The position numbers and the translations under genes are program-made. Below the pieces are notes generated by a model, which saw only the letters and a list, made by a program, of their open reading frames with translations, had not been told where the DNA came from and made no database searches. This document shows, piece after piece, positions 48,356 through 59,500 of a stretch of DNA of 64,000 nt; position 1 is the first letter of the stretch; each line of letters opens with the position of its first letter. The DNA lies in assembly GCA_023634235.1 (NCBI GenBank), contig JAMKCF010000020.1, forward strand, positions 1,736,001 through 1,800,000. The letters are read 5' to 3'. The DNA comes from Pisaster brevispinus. Taxonomy: Eukaryota > Echinodermata > Asteroidea > Forcipulatida > Asteriidae.

Positions 48356-50462
48356 TCCCAAGTTACATGTATCTCACTCCCAAGTCATCTCGGTCCAAAA
48401 GTGTGAACCAAGAGATTGCTTCTTGGCTAGTACAGTGATTAAGTACGCTTTTCTGGGATTCCTTGGCTTCACATTATCATCATTATTCAGCATACACGTA
48501 CATGTAGCATACATGTAGTGCACTAATTTCAGTCTACATGTACACACATGTACAGCTCTTTTGTTAATTCATAGATGGAATGTTCCCAAGAATGAAACAT
48601 GGAAGAGGGGAGTTCTTACATAATTACCTTGCCGTCTTAAACTCTGCTTTCTCTAAACCTTTTCTCATGGTGGGGCCATCTTGATTTTCTCTCATTTCAA
48701 CTCAATGTACATGTACATGTAACCAAACCGAGGTTGGGAGGAGAAATAGTCTGGTTCTGTTTTGTACATAATACAATGGATATTGGCACTGTTTTAGTGG
48801 CTTTTGGCCAGTGGATCGCTGTAAGGGGGAACACTATGTTTAGTCAGGCAAGGCCATTGGTGATTAAGACATTGGTGTAACTGCCATCAAAAATGAAAAT
48901 GGAAGCTGTACATGATCTGTAGATGGCGATGGTTGATTCAGATCATCAAAGCAGTGGTGAACTGGTGGCGAAGGAATGCAAAAAATATATTTAGCATTAC
49001 ACAGCCTAGATCCAGAAGATGCAGTGAGACTGTAAAAGTGTAAGAGACCAGTAGTGGAAGTAAACTCAGAAAATACAATAAAATAAGAACCCAAAACTGG
49101 GAATTTGAGCAGTATCGACTGGTCACCGCTGAACAGAGTCCTCCATTGGTTTTAAGTGTCCTTGCATTGCATTTATCATGGGCCGAAATTACCGGAATTT
49201 TTTGCCAAATCCCATAGGTTTTGCACATGAACTTTTGTGCGCAGATTATTTCATACTTAGGAACCCTATCAGATTCAGGGCAATTCCACGTCATGGACAT
49301 TACGTTTGGAGAAATTTTTTGAACTTTGTTTTTCAGCTAAACATCCGCACCAAGTAGCTTTGATTTATAGTTTTGTGTTTGATACTAGTATCTTGTGTTC
49401 TAGTAGTTCAAATGATACTATGTCTTTGGAAAAGTTCTAATTAATTAATGAGCCTGAGCGTTGCTGACGAGCGTCATGGACATTACGAAAAACGAAAGTG
49501 GGTTTTGAGTACAACACATTCAATTCCAAAACTCTGTGAAGTTTTAAGTTCAAAATTGTTAGAATACTTTTTTATTTTGTAAACAGGGAAGTAGTAAACA
49601 TGAACAGTAAAAATATTTTTAAGAACGCCTGTCAACTTTCTTGTTACACGTCTTAATAGAGCATCATGGACATTACATTTTGGTATTTTTTTAGCGTCAT
49701 GGACATTACATCAAACTTGTAAAATGATGCATCATGCTTAACCCTGAATTTGTACACCCATGTGCTGCCTTGCTGTTAATATGCATATTAAACTATATCC
49801 AATGTCCCTATCTTAATGTTTAACCTCTTCATACATTTTGAAAAACCAGAACTCCCCCAGAATCTCACTTAAACCCCGCCCCCGGTAAGTCCCCTTTTTG
49901 CACTTTCCGTCCACATCAAACCAGGCTGGCTTCCGCCTTGAAGTAGTTATGATAGACCAGAGATGTGGTATGTACAGATGTAGTGACCTTTATTTCTTAT
50001 TATCTTTCCCATAATTCCCTTTCATGTGTTTCTCACAAGGTGATTGTTCATCTCGAGTAACATGCTGACCATCTTGCGTCAACATTTTGTGACGACAATA
50101 AAGGGAAATTAAACATTAAAGGTTTCTGTAATTTTCAAAGTTGATCTGGATCCTGCTATGTTCGTGACTGGGTGAAAAATTCCCAGAAGATCAGTTGAAA
50201 TGAGCTGGGATGACTTCTTTGGGGTTGGGAGGAACAGGCCAAATGTAGCTGCTTCCTTGGTTTTCCAAGTACGTGTACAAGACAGTCATGAGCCTCATGC
50301 AAAATGTATAACAAATTGTAGGTTTGAATTAGTTGTAGTAGTTTTACAATAAGGTTGTTTGGACCGAAATAGATGTCAATTATTCTCCTCAGATAGTGTC
50401 GGGGCTCGGGGTTAATAACATTCTTTTTACAAAAAGGAATATCTCAAATGCTTTCACGTCCG

Positions 50463-50532
50463 ATGACGTCACATACCAACGGGCGCCATTTTAATGACGT
50501 CATATCGACGGGCGCCATTATGATGACGCCAT
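50463..50532. repeat. Repeated ACGGGCGCCATT with TGACGTCA (CRE-like) sites
   Basis: TGACGTCA occurs twice (about 50465 and 50495), with a third related TGACGCCA, each next to CGGGCGCCATT. This is a short imperfect tandem repeat that resembles a CREB-type site cluster. Function is unknown. Confidence 0.6.
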
Positions 50533-50582
50533 GCTGCCCTCCCCAAAAAAAAGGCTGTGGAGAACACTGATGAGGTCATCCC

Positions 50583-51334
50583 CTACACGTTCCACCTTGA
50601 TTGACATCTGTTCCACTGGATCTGCTTCAGGAGATATTCTCCAGGAACTTTATCCACAAACTTTGCTATAAACAACTCAAGCTCACCACAGGCCATACAG
50701 TTACCAGCCATACAATCATATGCCTTGGAATCACATACATTGTACGCACATCTCAGAAAATGCACTGGAGTACAGGGGAAATACATCTGCCACCTCCTTG
50801 TGCAAGCATTGCAGCTGCAGGTTTATATTTTCATGATACCTGCACAGGCAAACATTTTTGGGGTTGTCACCTATTTTCAGTACATTTGCTGGTTGCAGTT
50901 CAGCAAATTTTGATTTCCCTATTTTAAGCCCTGGGTTTTCCTCCTGGAAGCACTTGTAAGCTTCTTGTATCGTCATTGCTAGGTACCGTTTCTGCAATGT
51001 AACTTTCTTCCCTGCTTGACGAATTATCAAACCATCTTTCATTCCTGGGGATTGCCTGGATATGTCATCTCTTGTATAAAAATCTTGTATGGCAGTTACA
51101 GTGTCTTTTGGGAGATTTTTGGCTGATGTTGCCTCAGACTTTCGTGGTGAAACTTTGAATCCTGTTTGTTGGACTATTTTTGTCATGATAGACTTTCGTT
51201 TTCGTGGGCTGATCGGTAGAGCTTTTCGGACTTTACGCATGGCTTTGGCAAGGGTCTGGGGTGTTTTGTAACCTTTGGGTGTACGGGGCACGGCAACTGG
51301 GGTGTTGGCGGCATCATGTATCCGTAGATGTGTA
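50583..51334 (-). pseudogene. Probable transposon-derived ORF, frameshifted
   Basis: The minus strand reads openly from the MITE boundary at 51334 through TPVAVPRTPKGYKTPQTLAK, KAMRKVRKALPISPRKRKS, FYTRDDISRQSPGMKDG, LAMTIQEAYKCFQEENPGLK, IGKSKFAELQP and NVCLCRYHENINL to 50731. A second frame (50786-50583) continues with SKAYDCMAGNCMACGELELF, so a frameshift lies at about 50740-50786. The basic N-terminus, SKF-LRP, CxCxYHEN and CMxxxCxxC signature recalls a widespread uncharacterised animal family that I associate with mobile DNA; this is memory, not a search. It lies inside the candidate 49.3-54.3 kb transposon. Confidence 0.55.
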
Positions 51335-52153
51335 CCGTAATTTTCGGATTATAAACCGCGGTTTATACGTTGATTTTGACATTTTTTTGGTACTCCTGCG
51401 GTTTATGCGCCGAGCGGCTTATACGCCGACGTATAAATATTGAAGAGAAAAAACAGCATTTTTTAAAAGAAAGATCGTTTGTAAAATATTCTAAATAAAA
51501 ACAATGTTCTTAAACGAAATAAAATCCTGCAAAACATGCCTGTGTGATGACAAAATCTTGTTGAAAATCCCACCTCATTTGTATTCCGTTATGCCTTTAT
51601 AAAACGTTTATCAACCGCCCTATTGTTAGAGTTCAGTCCCCCTCAGATCATGGAGGAAGAAAATGAACAATCAGCGAAACTCGAGTTAGACTAGACTGGT
51701 CCCCTGTCTATTTATCCCAGCGATCTCCATATGCCGACGTCAGACATTCAGGCTACACTCATGTCCAGATTTTGTCAACAGAGGGCGATGCGATGCAGGG
51801 CAAACAAAGTTCAACTATTTCTCTGTGTGCGTTGTCGACCGATCGTTGATTCACGAAGATTTTGTTGCCAACGAAGTTCAAAACATGGTCAACACAACCG
51901 ATCATCTAATCACGAATTCTTGAAAACGTGTGTTGATGGAAAAAGTATAATTCAAGACTGATAGTATGAGATAAAAAATCACCCAAAATGCAGTTTTGCG
52001 AACTTCACTTCCGTGTTTTGAGGTTAGTTTTTTGTAACATTTTGGCCGCGGTTTATACGCCGCGCGGTTTATACGCTGACACTAAATATTTTTTTCCATA
52101 TTTTGGAGCATTGCAGTTTATACGCCGGGCGGTTTATAATCCGAAAATTACGG
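51335..52153. mobile_element. 819-bp mariner-like MITE, TA target duplication
   Basis: TIRs CCGTAATTTTCGGATTATAA at 51335 and the complement ending 52153, flanked by TA on both sides. Direct copies of GCGGTTTATACGCCG lie near both ends (51350-51435, 52045-52140), like binding-site arrays. It truncates the ORF relic at 51334. Confidence 0.88.
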
Positions 52154-53150
52154 TACAATTCTGCATTACGCCTCTAGCCTTTATACATGTACATGTAAGT
52201 CTTCTTTGATGATAAAGTATGTTTATAATGTCCTTCATACATAAACATGTCTCACCAACAGTTTTTTTTTACATATTTCAGTATGTACATGTTCACTTGA
52301 ATGTTTTTAGGAAAGAACAGTTTCATATTAATAAGAAAACTCACCTGAAAATCTCAGATTTGGGCTGTCAATTTGTAGAATCTGTGCACAATGTTGTCAC
52401 TATACGCGCTGCTTAACATGTTCAAGGTTCAAGGTTCATTTATTTTTTCCACAGTGTCAACTTGTAAAAAGACATTATCACTCACTCAAGAGCGATCGGA
52501 GTAAAGAATATAACTTAACAGTATATATATAAAGAAACAGATTAAATTAAACATGGCACTGCAGAGGGATCCATCTAAGAAGCAGAGCTTGTAGGCAATG
52601 GTCCCTAAAGACATGCATTTGCACTTAGACGGATAATAACAATTAGGTGAACCAAAAGGTCTGTGGTCGAGTCGAGCCACTAAGGAAAAAAAAGTATAAT
52701 ATAGGTCTCAATGCACAAGCATGTACTCAAACAAGATTTTTAAGTAGAAACTTGAAACAAATTTCTGATGAGGTCTATGACAAGCATTCTCTTTGACTAA
52801 CCCAGGTTTGACCTACATATGAGGTCCAATTGATACATTGTAGCATTTACCTATATTATAGAGGATCATTCCACTGTTTAAAAAGATAAGTCTTAATCAG
52901 GATGTGACATGTAATGTCCATGGCGTAATGTCCATGACGTTAAATGTAATGTCCATGGCGTTCGTTAGCACAATTGTAATTAACTTTTTATTAATTTGCT
53001 TGCATTATAGGATTAGCCCCTAAAAACTAGCTTTGCATAATGAAGTCTCATAAAAATATCTCTTACTGGCTTTAGAATGGAAAACTAATTATCATGCAAT
53101 GTGATGGATATTACATGTACATTTCATAATTAGTAATTAAGGGCTAATTA

Positions 53151-53949
53151 CAGGGATGCCAGTTTTCCGGCTATTGCCGGAATTCCGGCTTTTTTAAATT
53201 TTCCCCAAATTTTTCCGGAAAATTATTTTTTTTTATTGAAAACAGATTTCCGGCGCTCGTTTGGAGCGACTCGTGTTTAATGATAATATGTTTTGAAAGC
53301 GCCCTCAAGCGTTCTCACATGTATTGTAAATGCCGGAAGTATCGAGCGAAGACTATACTTTTCTGTCGAATGTGTGCGTGGTGCCGTATTGGTATGTATC
53401 AATGTATTTTGTGTGTACATCCATACACGATCTTTGGACAGTACGTGAATCGCTTTGAGAATTTTGTTTCGCGGACGATTGGCATTACCATTGAGACATA
53501 CCGACTGAATTTTTGGCGTTACCAATGAGTCATTATGGATGTTGAAGAGTTCAGGCATGCAACTCTTTCCGCATTTCCGCGTTTAAAAAAAAAATGATCA
53601 GCTCTAAAACAAAAAAATCATTTTTTTTTATATATATATTTTTTTTAATTGTAGGCCTATGTAAATGTCAAGTTATAAGACTGTTTTTTCTTTTTCTTTT
53701 AACCATTATGAGATAAACCATGAAATCAGTGTGTACATACACATTCGACAGGGCGGATCCAGGCATTTTAGCAGGGGGGGGTCAGAATTGTTTTTCTTTA
53801 TGTTTTATAAAGAAATCGCTGTTATGTATTTTTTTTATTGTTTTTTGGTTCTAAGCGGGGGGGGGGGGGGGGGGGGGGGGGCGGTGACCCCCTTTCCTTC
53901 GCAGCGAAATTTTTTCAGGCTCTGAAGGGAAGAGTCACTGGCATCCCTG
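53151..53949. mobile_element. 799-bp TIR element with TAATTA target duplication
   Basis: CAGGGATGCCAGT at 53151 and ACTGGCATCCCTG at 53937-53949, flanked by TAATTA on each side (53145-53150 and 53950-53955). It contains the 25-base G run at 53857-53881. hAT-like termini are possible, but the six-base duplication is not typical of hAT. Confidence 0.8.
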
Positions 53950-54594
53950 TAATTAAAACGAGTGGCAGCACCCTGTGAATAAATTTACAATTAAATTTCT
54001 TCAAAATTGTGAATAGGTACCCCCAGTTATATGTTTTTAGCCATGAAAAATTAAAATATCTTTTAAAATGTAACCAGGGGGGCAAATAGACAATTGTACC
54101 AAACATTAAAAAAAAAATCATGAATTTGGCAAAAAAAAGGTTTTTTTAATTAACGATGAAAAACATGGAAAAGCAAGAAAAAAATTGAAACAAACACACA
54201 TGTAGATTTGAAATCACTAGTTATCACTCTTTCTTGCTACTTTAAAATTAATTCCATGAATTTGACTTTAATTTTTTGGGTCGAGGACACTTTTTGGTGG
54301 AATTGCCCATACAGTATGCTCTAATGAACATGTCGTTTTCCTAGGTTCCATGGTTTTTTAAACAAGACTGCAGGCAAGGGGCTAGTAAACTCATGACTGG
54401 ATCAATCCAGCAGTCTTGTTTTTTTGTTGAAATGTTGACTTTGTCTGATAAAAATCTTTCATTTCTGTTGAGTATTCAATAGTGCTAGCCCATACTACCA
54501 TTGAGATAAATCTTCTCCAAGTGCTTGTTCAAATTGCAATGTGCATACAAGTACATGATGTACAAATGTACTTGCACAAATGTTAAAGAGACAC

Positions 54595-54960
54595 ATTGCC
54601 TTGGATTGGGCGATTTGGGATCTATAAAGTGTTTGTTATGAACTGAATTGAAAGGAATACAGTTGGAAAGATGTTTTCAAAGTAGGATAATGATCCACAC
54701 AAATATGCCTGAAAATTGTGTGGTTTTCCTTATACATGTATGTACTTCGTGAACCAGCACAGGCCGCCATTTTGTTGAGTCAAATTTGTGACTCCACAAA
54801 ATGGCAGACTGTGTTATAGTTGACAAAGTTAAAGGAAAACCACAACATTTTTGAGGCATAATTGTGTGGATCATTATATTTTACTGTTAAAACATCTTTC
54901 TAACCATATTAATTTCAATTAATTTCATAGCAAACACTTTTCCTAGCCCATGATCTCAGT
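54595..54960. mobile_element. Palindromic MITE, about 365 bp
   Basis: TTGGGCGATTTGGGATCTAT, GATAATGATCCACACAA and GTGTGGTTTTCCTT on the left are mirrored by AAGGAAAACCAC, TTGTGTGGATCATTAT and AGCCCATGATCTCAGTG on the right. The centre carries CCATTTTGTxGAGTCAAATT. Its right half is repeated at 55435-55680. Confidence 0.7.
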
Positions 54961-56173
54961 GTTTTTCTCATTTCAATTCTGTAAAAAAAAAACAACTATG
55001 GTCCAGTAAACATTTACTTTACCCCCCAATCCAGCCCTAATTAGGCCTACTGAATCGTTTTTATTCTCTTCATTCTTTCATGCTTGCATAATTTTCCAGG
55101 TTGCAAAACATAATTCATCTGCACCACTGCTTAAAACACTCCACTGGCTTCCGGTTGATAAAAGAATAGCTTTCAAAACACTGCTTTACAATATGTTCAT
55201 AAATCTCTCAACGGTCACGCTCCAACATATCTCACTGACTGTCTTTCTGTACACATACCTGGTAGGGAAGGCCTTCGATCAGGTAAAGATACAACTCGGC
55301 TGGTCATGCCTATAAACTCATAGACTAGTTGGTAGTGGGTCTTTTAGTGTTTCTGGTCCTAAATAATAGAATGATTTGCCACCAACCATACAGTCTTGCA
55401 ATAACGTCACAACTTTCAAACGCAAGTTGAAGACACACAAATATGTCCGAAAATTGTGTGGTTTTCCTTATTTCGTGAACCAGCACAGTCCACCATTTTG
55501 TGGAGTCAAATTTTTGACTCCACAAAATGGCAGACGGTGTTAATTGACAAAGTTAAAGGAAAACCACGAAAATTTTGAGGCATAATTGTGTGGATCATTA
55601 TATTTTACTGTTAAAACATCTTTCTAACCATATTAATTTCAATTAATTTCATAGCAAACGCTTTTCATAGCCCATAGTCTCAGTGTTTTTCTCATTTCAA
55701 TTCCGTAAAAAAAAAAAACCTATGGTCCAGTAAACATTATGAGCTAAAGCCTGCGGTCTTTACCCCCCAATCCAGCCCTAATTAGGCCTTACGGAAACGT
55801 TTTTATTCTCTTCTTTCTTTCATGCTCGCATAATTTTCCAGGTTGCAAAACATAATTCATCTGCACCGCTGCTTAAAACACTCCACTGGCTTCCGGTTAA
55901 TAAAAGAATAGCTTTCAAAACACTGCTTTACAATATGTTCATAAATCTCTCAACGGTCACGCTCCAACATATCTCACTGACTGTCTTTCTGTACACATAC
56001 CTGGTAGGGAAGGCCTTCGATCAGCTAAAGATACAACTCGGCTGGTCACGCCTATAACTCATAGAGTAGTTGGTAATGGGTCTTTTAGTGTTTCTGGTCC
56101 CAAACTATGGAATGATTTGCCACCAACCATAGTCTTGCAATAGCGTCACAACTTTCAAACGCAAGTTGAAGAC
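54697..56173. repeat. 738-bp tandem duplication
   Basis: 54697-55434 and 55435-56173 match throughout: half a MITE, then AATCCAGCCCTAATTAGGCC, then CR1-like LINE coding sequence. The junction falls in an ACACA microhomology. Small differences, such as CTGAATCG versus CGGAAACG, show that the duplication is not recent. Confidence 0.9.
55095..55434 (+). pseudogene. CR1-like LINE 3' end, duplicated fragment
   Basis: SAPLLKTLHWLPVDKRIAFK is followed by decayed sequence to SFSVSGP and WNDLPPT. It is cut off by the duplication junction before its tail. Confidence 0.8.
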
Positions 56174-56310
56174 ACACCATTGCTTTGTTTTTGTTTGTTT
56201 TCACAATTTCTGTGTATATTTTTCGTGAGGATTTCATATTGTAAAGCACTATGATCATGTCTCTTCTTGCAATAGCGCTATATAAGAACTGTTTATTATT
56301 ATTATTATTG
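55833..56310 (+). pseudogene. CR1-like LINE 3' end with (TTA)n tail
   Basis: Same sequence as 55095-55434, continuing into a 3' UTR with AATAGCGCTATATAAGAACT and a TTATTATTATTATTATTG tail, a form typical of CR1/L2 3' ends. The tail lies directly before the AG at 56322-56323 that could serve the SLC17 leader exon. Confidence 0.82.
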
Positions 56311-56323
56311 TTATTAATTTCAG

Positions 56324-56535
56324 GTCAAAAGCTGGTGTGGCACAAATACAAACCTGGATTGAAGTTAATGAACAACGACATTGATTAGCAACACTTTTGC
56401 CAGATCCTACCTTGCCTGAGATGATCAACCAAACAGTCATGGGTGATGGAGAAAGAGTTGAAGAAGGAGACACAATGGAGTCAAGTCGTCTCATCAAGTC
56501 AGTGACTGACCGCATAATCAGCATACCCCCTAAAG
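56324..56535 (+). CDS. SLC17 exon 1: 5' leader and start
   Basis: Coding begins at the ATG 56421 (a second ATG is at 56439). A TGA in frame at 56382-56384 marks leader sequence. It ends CCTAAAG/GTAAGC in phase 1. A possible acceptor (TTAATTTCAG, ending 56323) lies just after the LINE tail, so the leader may be spliced to an upstream exon; otherwise transcription starts nearby. Confidence 0.8.
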
Positions 56536-59500
56536 GTAAGCATGATAAAGGGGCATTTTGTCTTGCTCCAAGACACCAATGGTCCATAGTGGATTGTGTA
56601 TTCGCAATAGCGCCCTCTTACAGTATTATTTAACCAACTTGACAAGCTTTCACTAACAAAGACTGGTCCCCTGCAGGCCTCGACAAATCGCCTGTCCGAT
56701 TGCCCGGGACACGGTAAAACTTTGTCGGGCAACCTGGACGCCTGATCGGTCTGCCCGATCGGGCAAGTGCTCTTATTGAAAAACTAATGAGTTATATATT
56801 AATTAATAAAATAAAATAAAATACCGTTTTATTCCATTGGTGATTTCCTACAAAGTGTTCCAAGCATTAACAAAATCTAAGCATTAAAAAATCCGATAGC
56901 GCTGCACTATCGACCGATCGCACTGCGCTATTGAAATATCTATTGTTTGCGCAGCAATCGGTCCATCGCGCAACGAACATTGATTGATCGCGCTACGAAT
57001 ATTCTTTGCGTGAACGATTGATCGTGCAGGATTGATGTTGCGCGATTGACCAATCGTGCTGGTATGGTTTTGCGCGATTGATTGATCGTGCTGGAATGGT
57101 TTTGCGCGATCGACCGATCGTGCAAGAATGGTTTTGCGCGATCGGTCGATTGTATTTATTGTTGTGCATGGATGTCGTGTTGCGCCGTCTTAACTGACAC
57201 TTGTAATCGAGGGGAGCCAAGGAAACAATCTTGTACTCATAGACAAATAATGTTTACCCACATGCCTTTCGTTTCCAAAATTTAGTGAAATATTCCACGT
57301 AAAAGTATGCTGAAGATTTGCACAGATTTTTAGTTCATCGCCGGTATTTTATACATCGCTGGTGACGGTGAACACTTTACCAGGGAGTCAGTAAACGCTA
57401 GGAAGAAATACATCGCGGGTACTCGGCATCACGTGTACACACAGTGCATGCAAGCAATGTCCATGTCATCAGCGCGCTGGTTCTGTGTGAGTGGTGCGTG
57501 CATACCGATGACGGAGTTTACATTGTACGAAACGAACACAAGTACAAAAAAAAAAGGTTTATTTATTCTACGATAGTAAGCCTACATTGCCAATAAAATA
57601 AAAACATACATACATGTTAGTTGAGCTCTGGCAATGTTGACAGTTGACACTTAATTTTCTGATTTAAGTTCCTCAAACTGATGTCTCAATTGTGTCTCTT
57701 TTTGCCGGGCAAGTTCGGGCAAGCAGTCTGCGACCGGAGCCTGCCCGATCGGGCAATTAAGAAAAAAAAAATTGTCGAGGCCTGCCAAGTGAATAGAACT
57801 TAATTTTATTACAAATAGGCAATGGTGCTTTTATCAACCTATATGACGGATGCTATTTGAATACTTGTCGTTTTTAATCTTGCTTTCTTTCCTGTAACTT
57901 TATGGGGATAAAGACGCAATGATTTCATTGGAGACAATGATTTCATTGGATAAACCTGCTGTGACGTAGGCTCTGCGTTATGATTGGTCTGCTCTGAAGT
58001 GACGTGTTTGTCAGCTACACCATCAGCAGGAACTTTTCTATCGTCTGCTGCTGCGTGCGTGTACATATTGCATGTAAAGTTGCTTTATTTATTCACAATG
58101 TAATGCGTGCACATGTGTGTTGACTACAATTCTCCGCCGTGTGAATGGATGCGAGGTCAAAGGTACATCTGGCGGGATCCCGCCAAGCGCTCAAGGCTGG
58201 TATCTGGCGTTATTCACAAGCCTAGAAGTGTGATGTCAGATGTTCGGGCTATCACTAACGCCTTTGGCATCCTGCAGCATTGGTCAAACTTTGTCATTGT
58301 TTTCTCTACTGCCTTTCCTTGGAAAACTATCGCAGATATATAAACTTACCTAAATTATTATTTTTAACAAACATGACCCTGCCTCAAATAATTATTTGGG
58401 TAATTTCAGTGGTCGCTCGCTCATTGGTTCTCTAGAAAAGGACAGGGAGCAAATTAAACAAAGAGTTGAGTCAATGTGGATTCCCAAGACGTTAGTGAGA
58501 GCAGGTCAACTTGGTTAAAACCTCCTGTAAGAGGCTGCACTACCATTTACTAATGAGTGTTCGACACAACGCACTATCAATCAATGACCTCTTCATGATC
58601 TTGGGACAATACTAGGCATGGCCAAGCAGTCTGGTGCTTCAAACTCAAGTTATGGACTAGACCATAGAGATAGGAACTAGAGGGCGAACTAGCCTAGGTA
58701 CGCGGCCCGACAAGGGCAGCGCGGCAGCCATTTCGTAAGTAGTCAAAAACAACGTCTAAACTATTTGTGCGTGTTGCAACAGAGCAATGGTTAACAATGA
58801 AAGGGTTTACTGTGAAATTTATGAATGCCAGTGAAGACCGTTTATAGTACTAAATAATCCCCGAATAAATATAATATTTTAGAATACTATTCCTGCACTT
58901 TGGACAATAAATCGTGATCGTGGCATGTGTGTTCATCCTCTATTTAAACGAATAACCTAAACCCCACGAAACAACTTTAATACAGCCGCTCATTTTTTTA
59001 AAAACCGCATAATGTGTATTTAGCAAGCACACCGCGTAATTCGTATTCAATGTTGTCATCGTACAAAATGGCGCACGTGTCTCCTTGCAGTCCCGTCGCG
59101 TTTGTGCCGTAGCATTACCAGTGCGCCCTCTAGTTCCTATTATAACTCTATGGACTAGACTCAGTAGCTGGGGCACTGTATTCCTCTTTTTGAAATTTTG
59201 ATTCGATGGCCAAACATGTACATGTACTTGCTCCCCAGGAAATGTATGTGTTTACTATGCATTACAGCAATTTGCTTTGATTTTCCACACACACCCTTCC
59301 AAGAATCGCCCAAATGACAAAAAAAGTGCGTGACCCCTCATTTGTTGTTAGTGCCTTACGAGAAATTGCCTTAGAACAAAAGGCATGACAGCCTCAAGGT
59401 GAGGGCTACACCACCAGAGGCAGGTCGCCACCTACATGTACATGTACTCCTGGGGCTGAAACTGGGTTAACCCCATCAGAGTTTGTATGGATCTAGGGCA

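Larger units (their letters stand above)
49278..54308. mobile_element. Candidate 5.0-kb DNA transposon with CATGGACATTAC subterminal repeats
   Basis: GGGCAATTCCAC (49278-49289) and its complement GTGGAATTGCCC (54297-54308) form the ends. Four copies of (C)RTCATGGACATTAC lie on the left (about 49291, 49474, 49663, 49693) and three inverted copies lie on the right (52911-52961). Between them is a minus-strand conserved ORF relic and two nested MITEs. No clear target duplication is seen. The ends and coherence are inferred from symmetry; the class is unknown. Confidence 0.5.
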
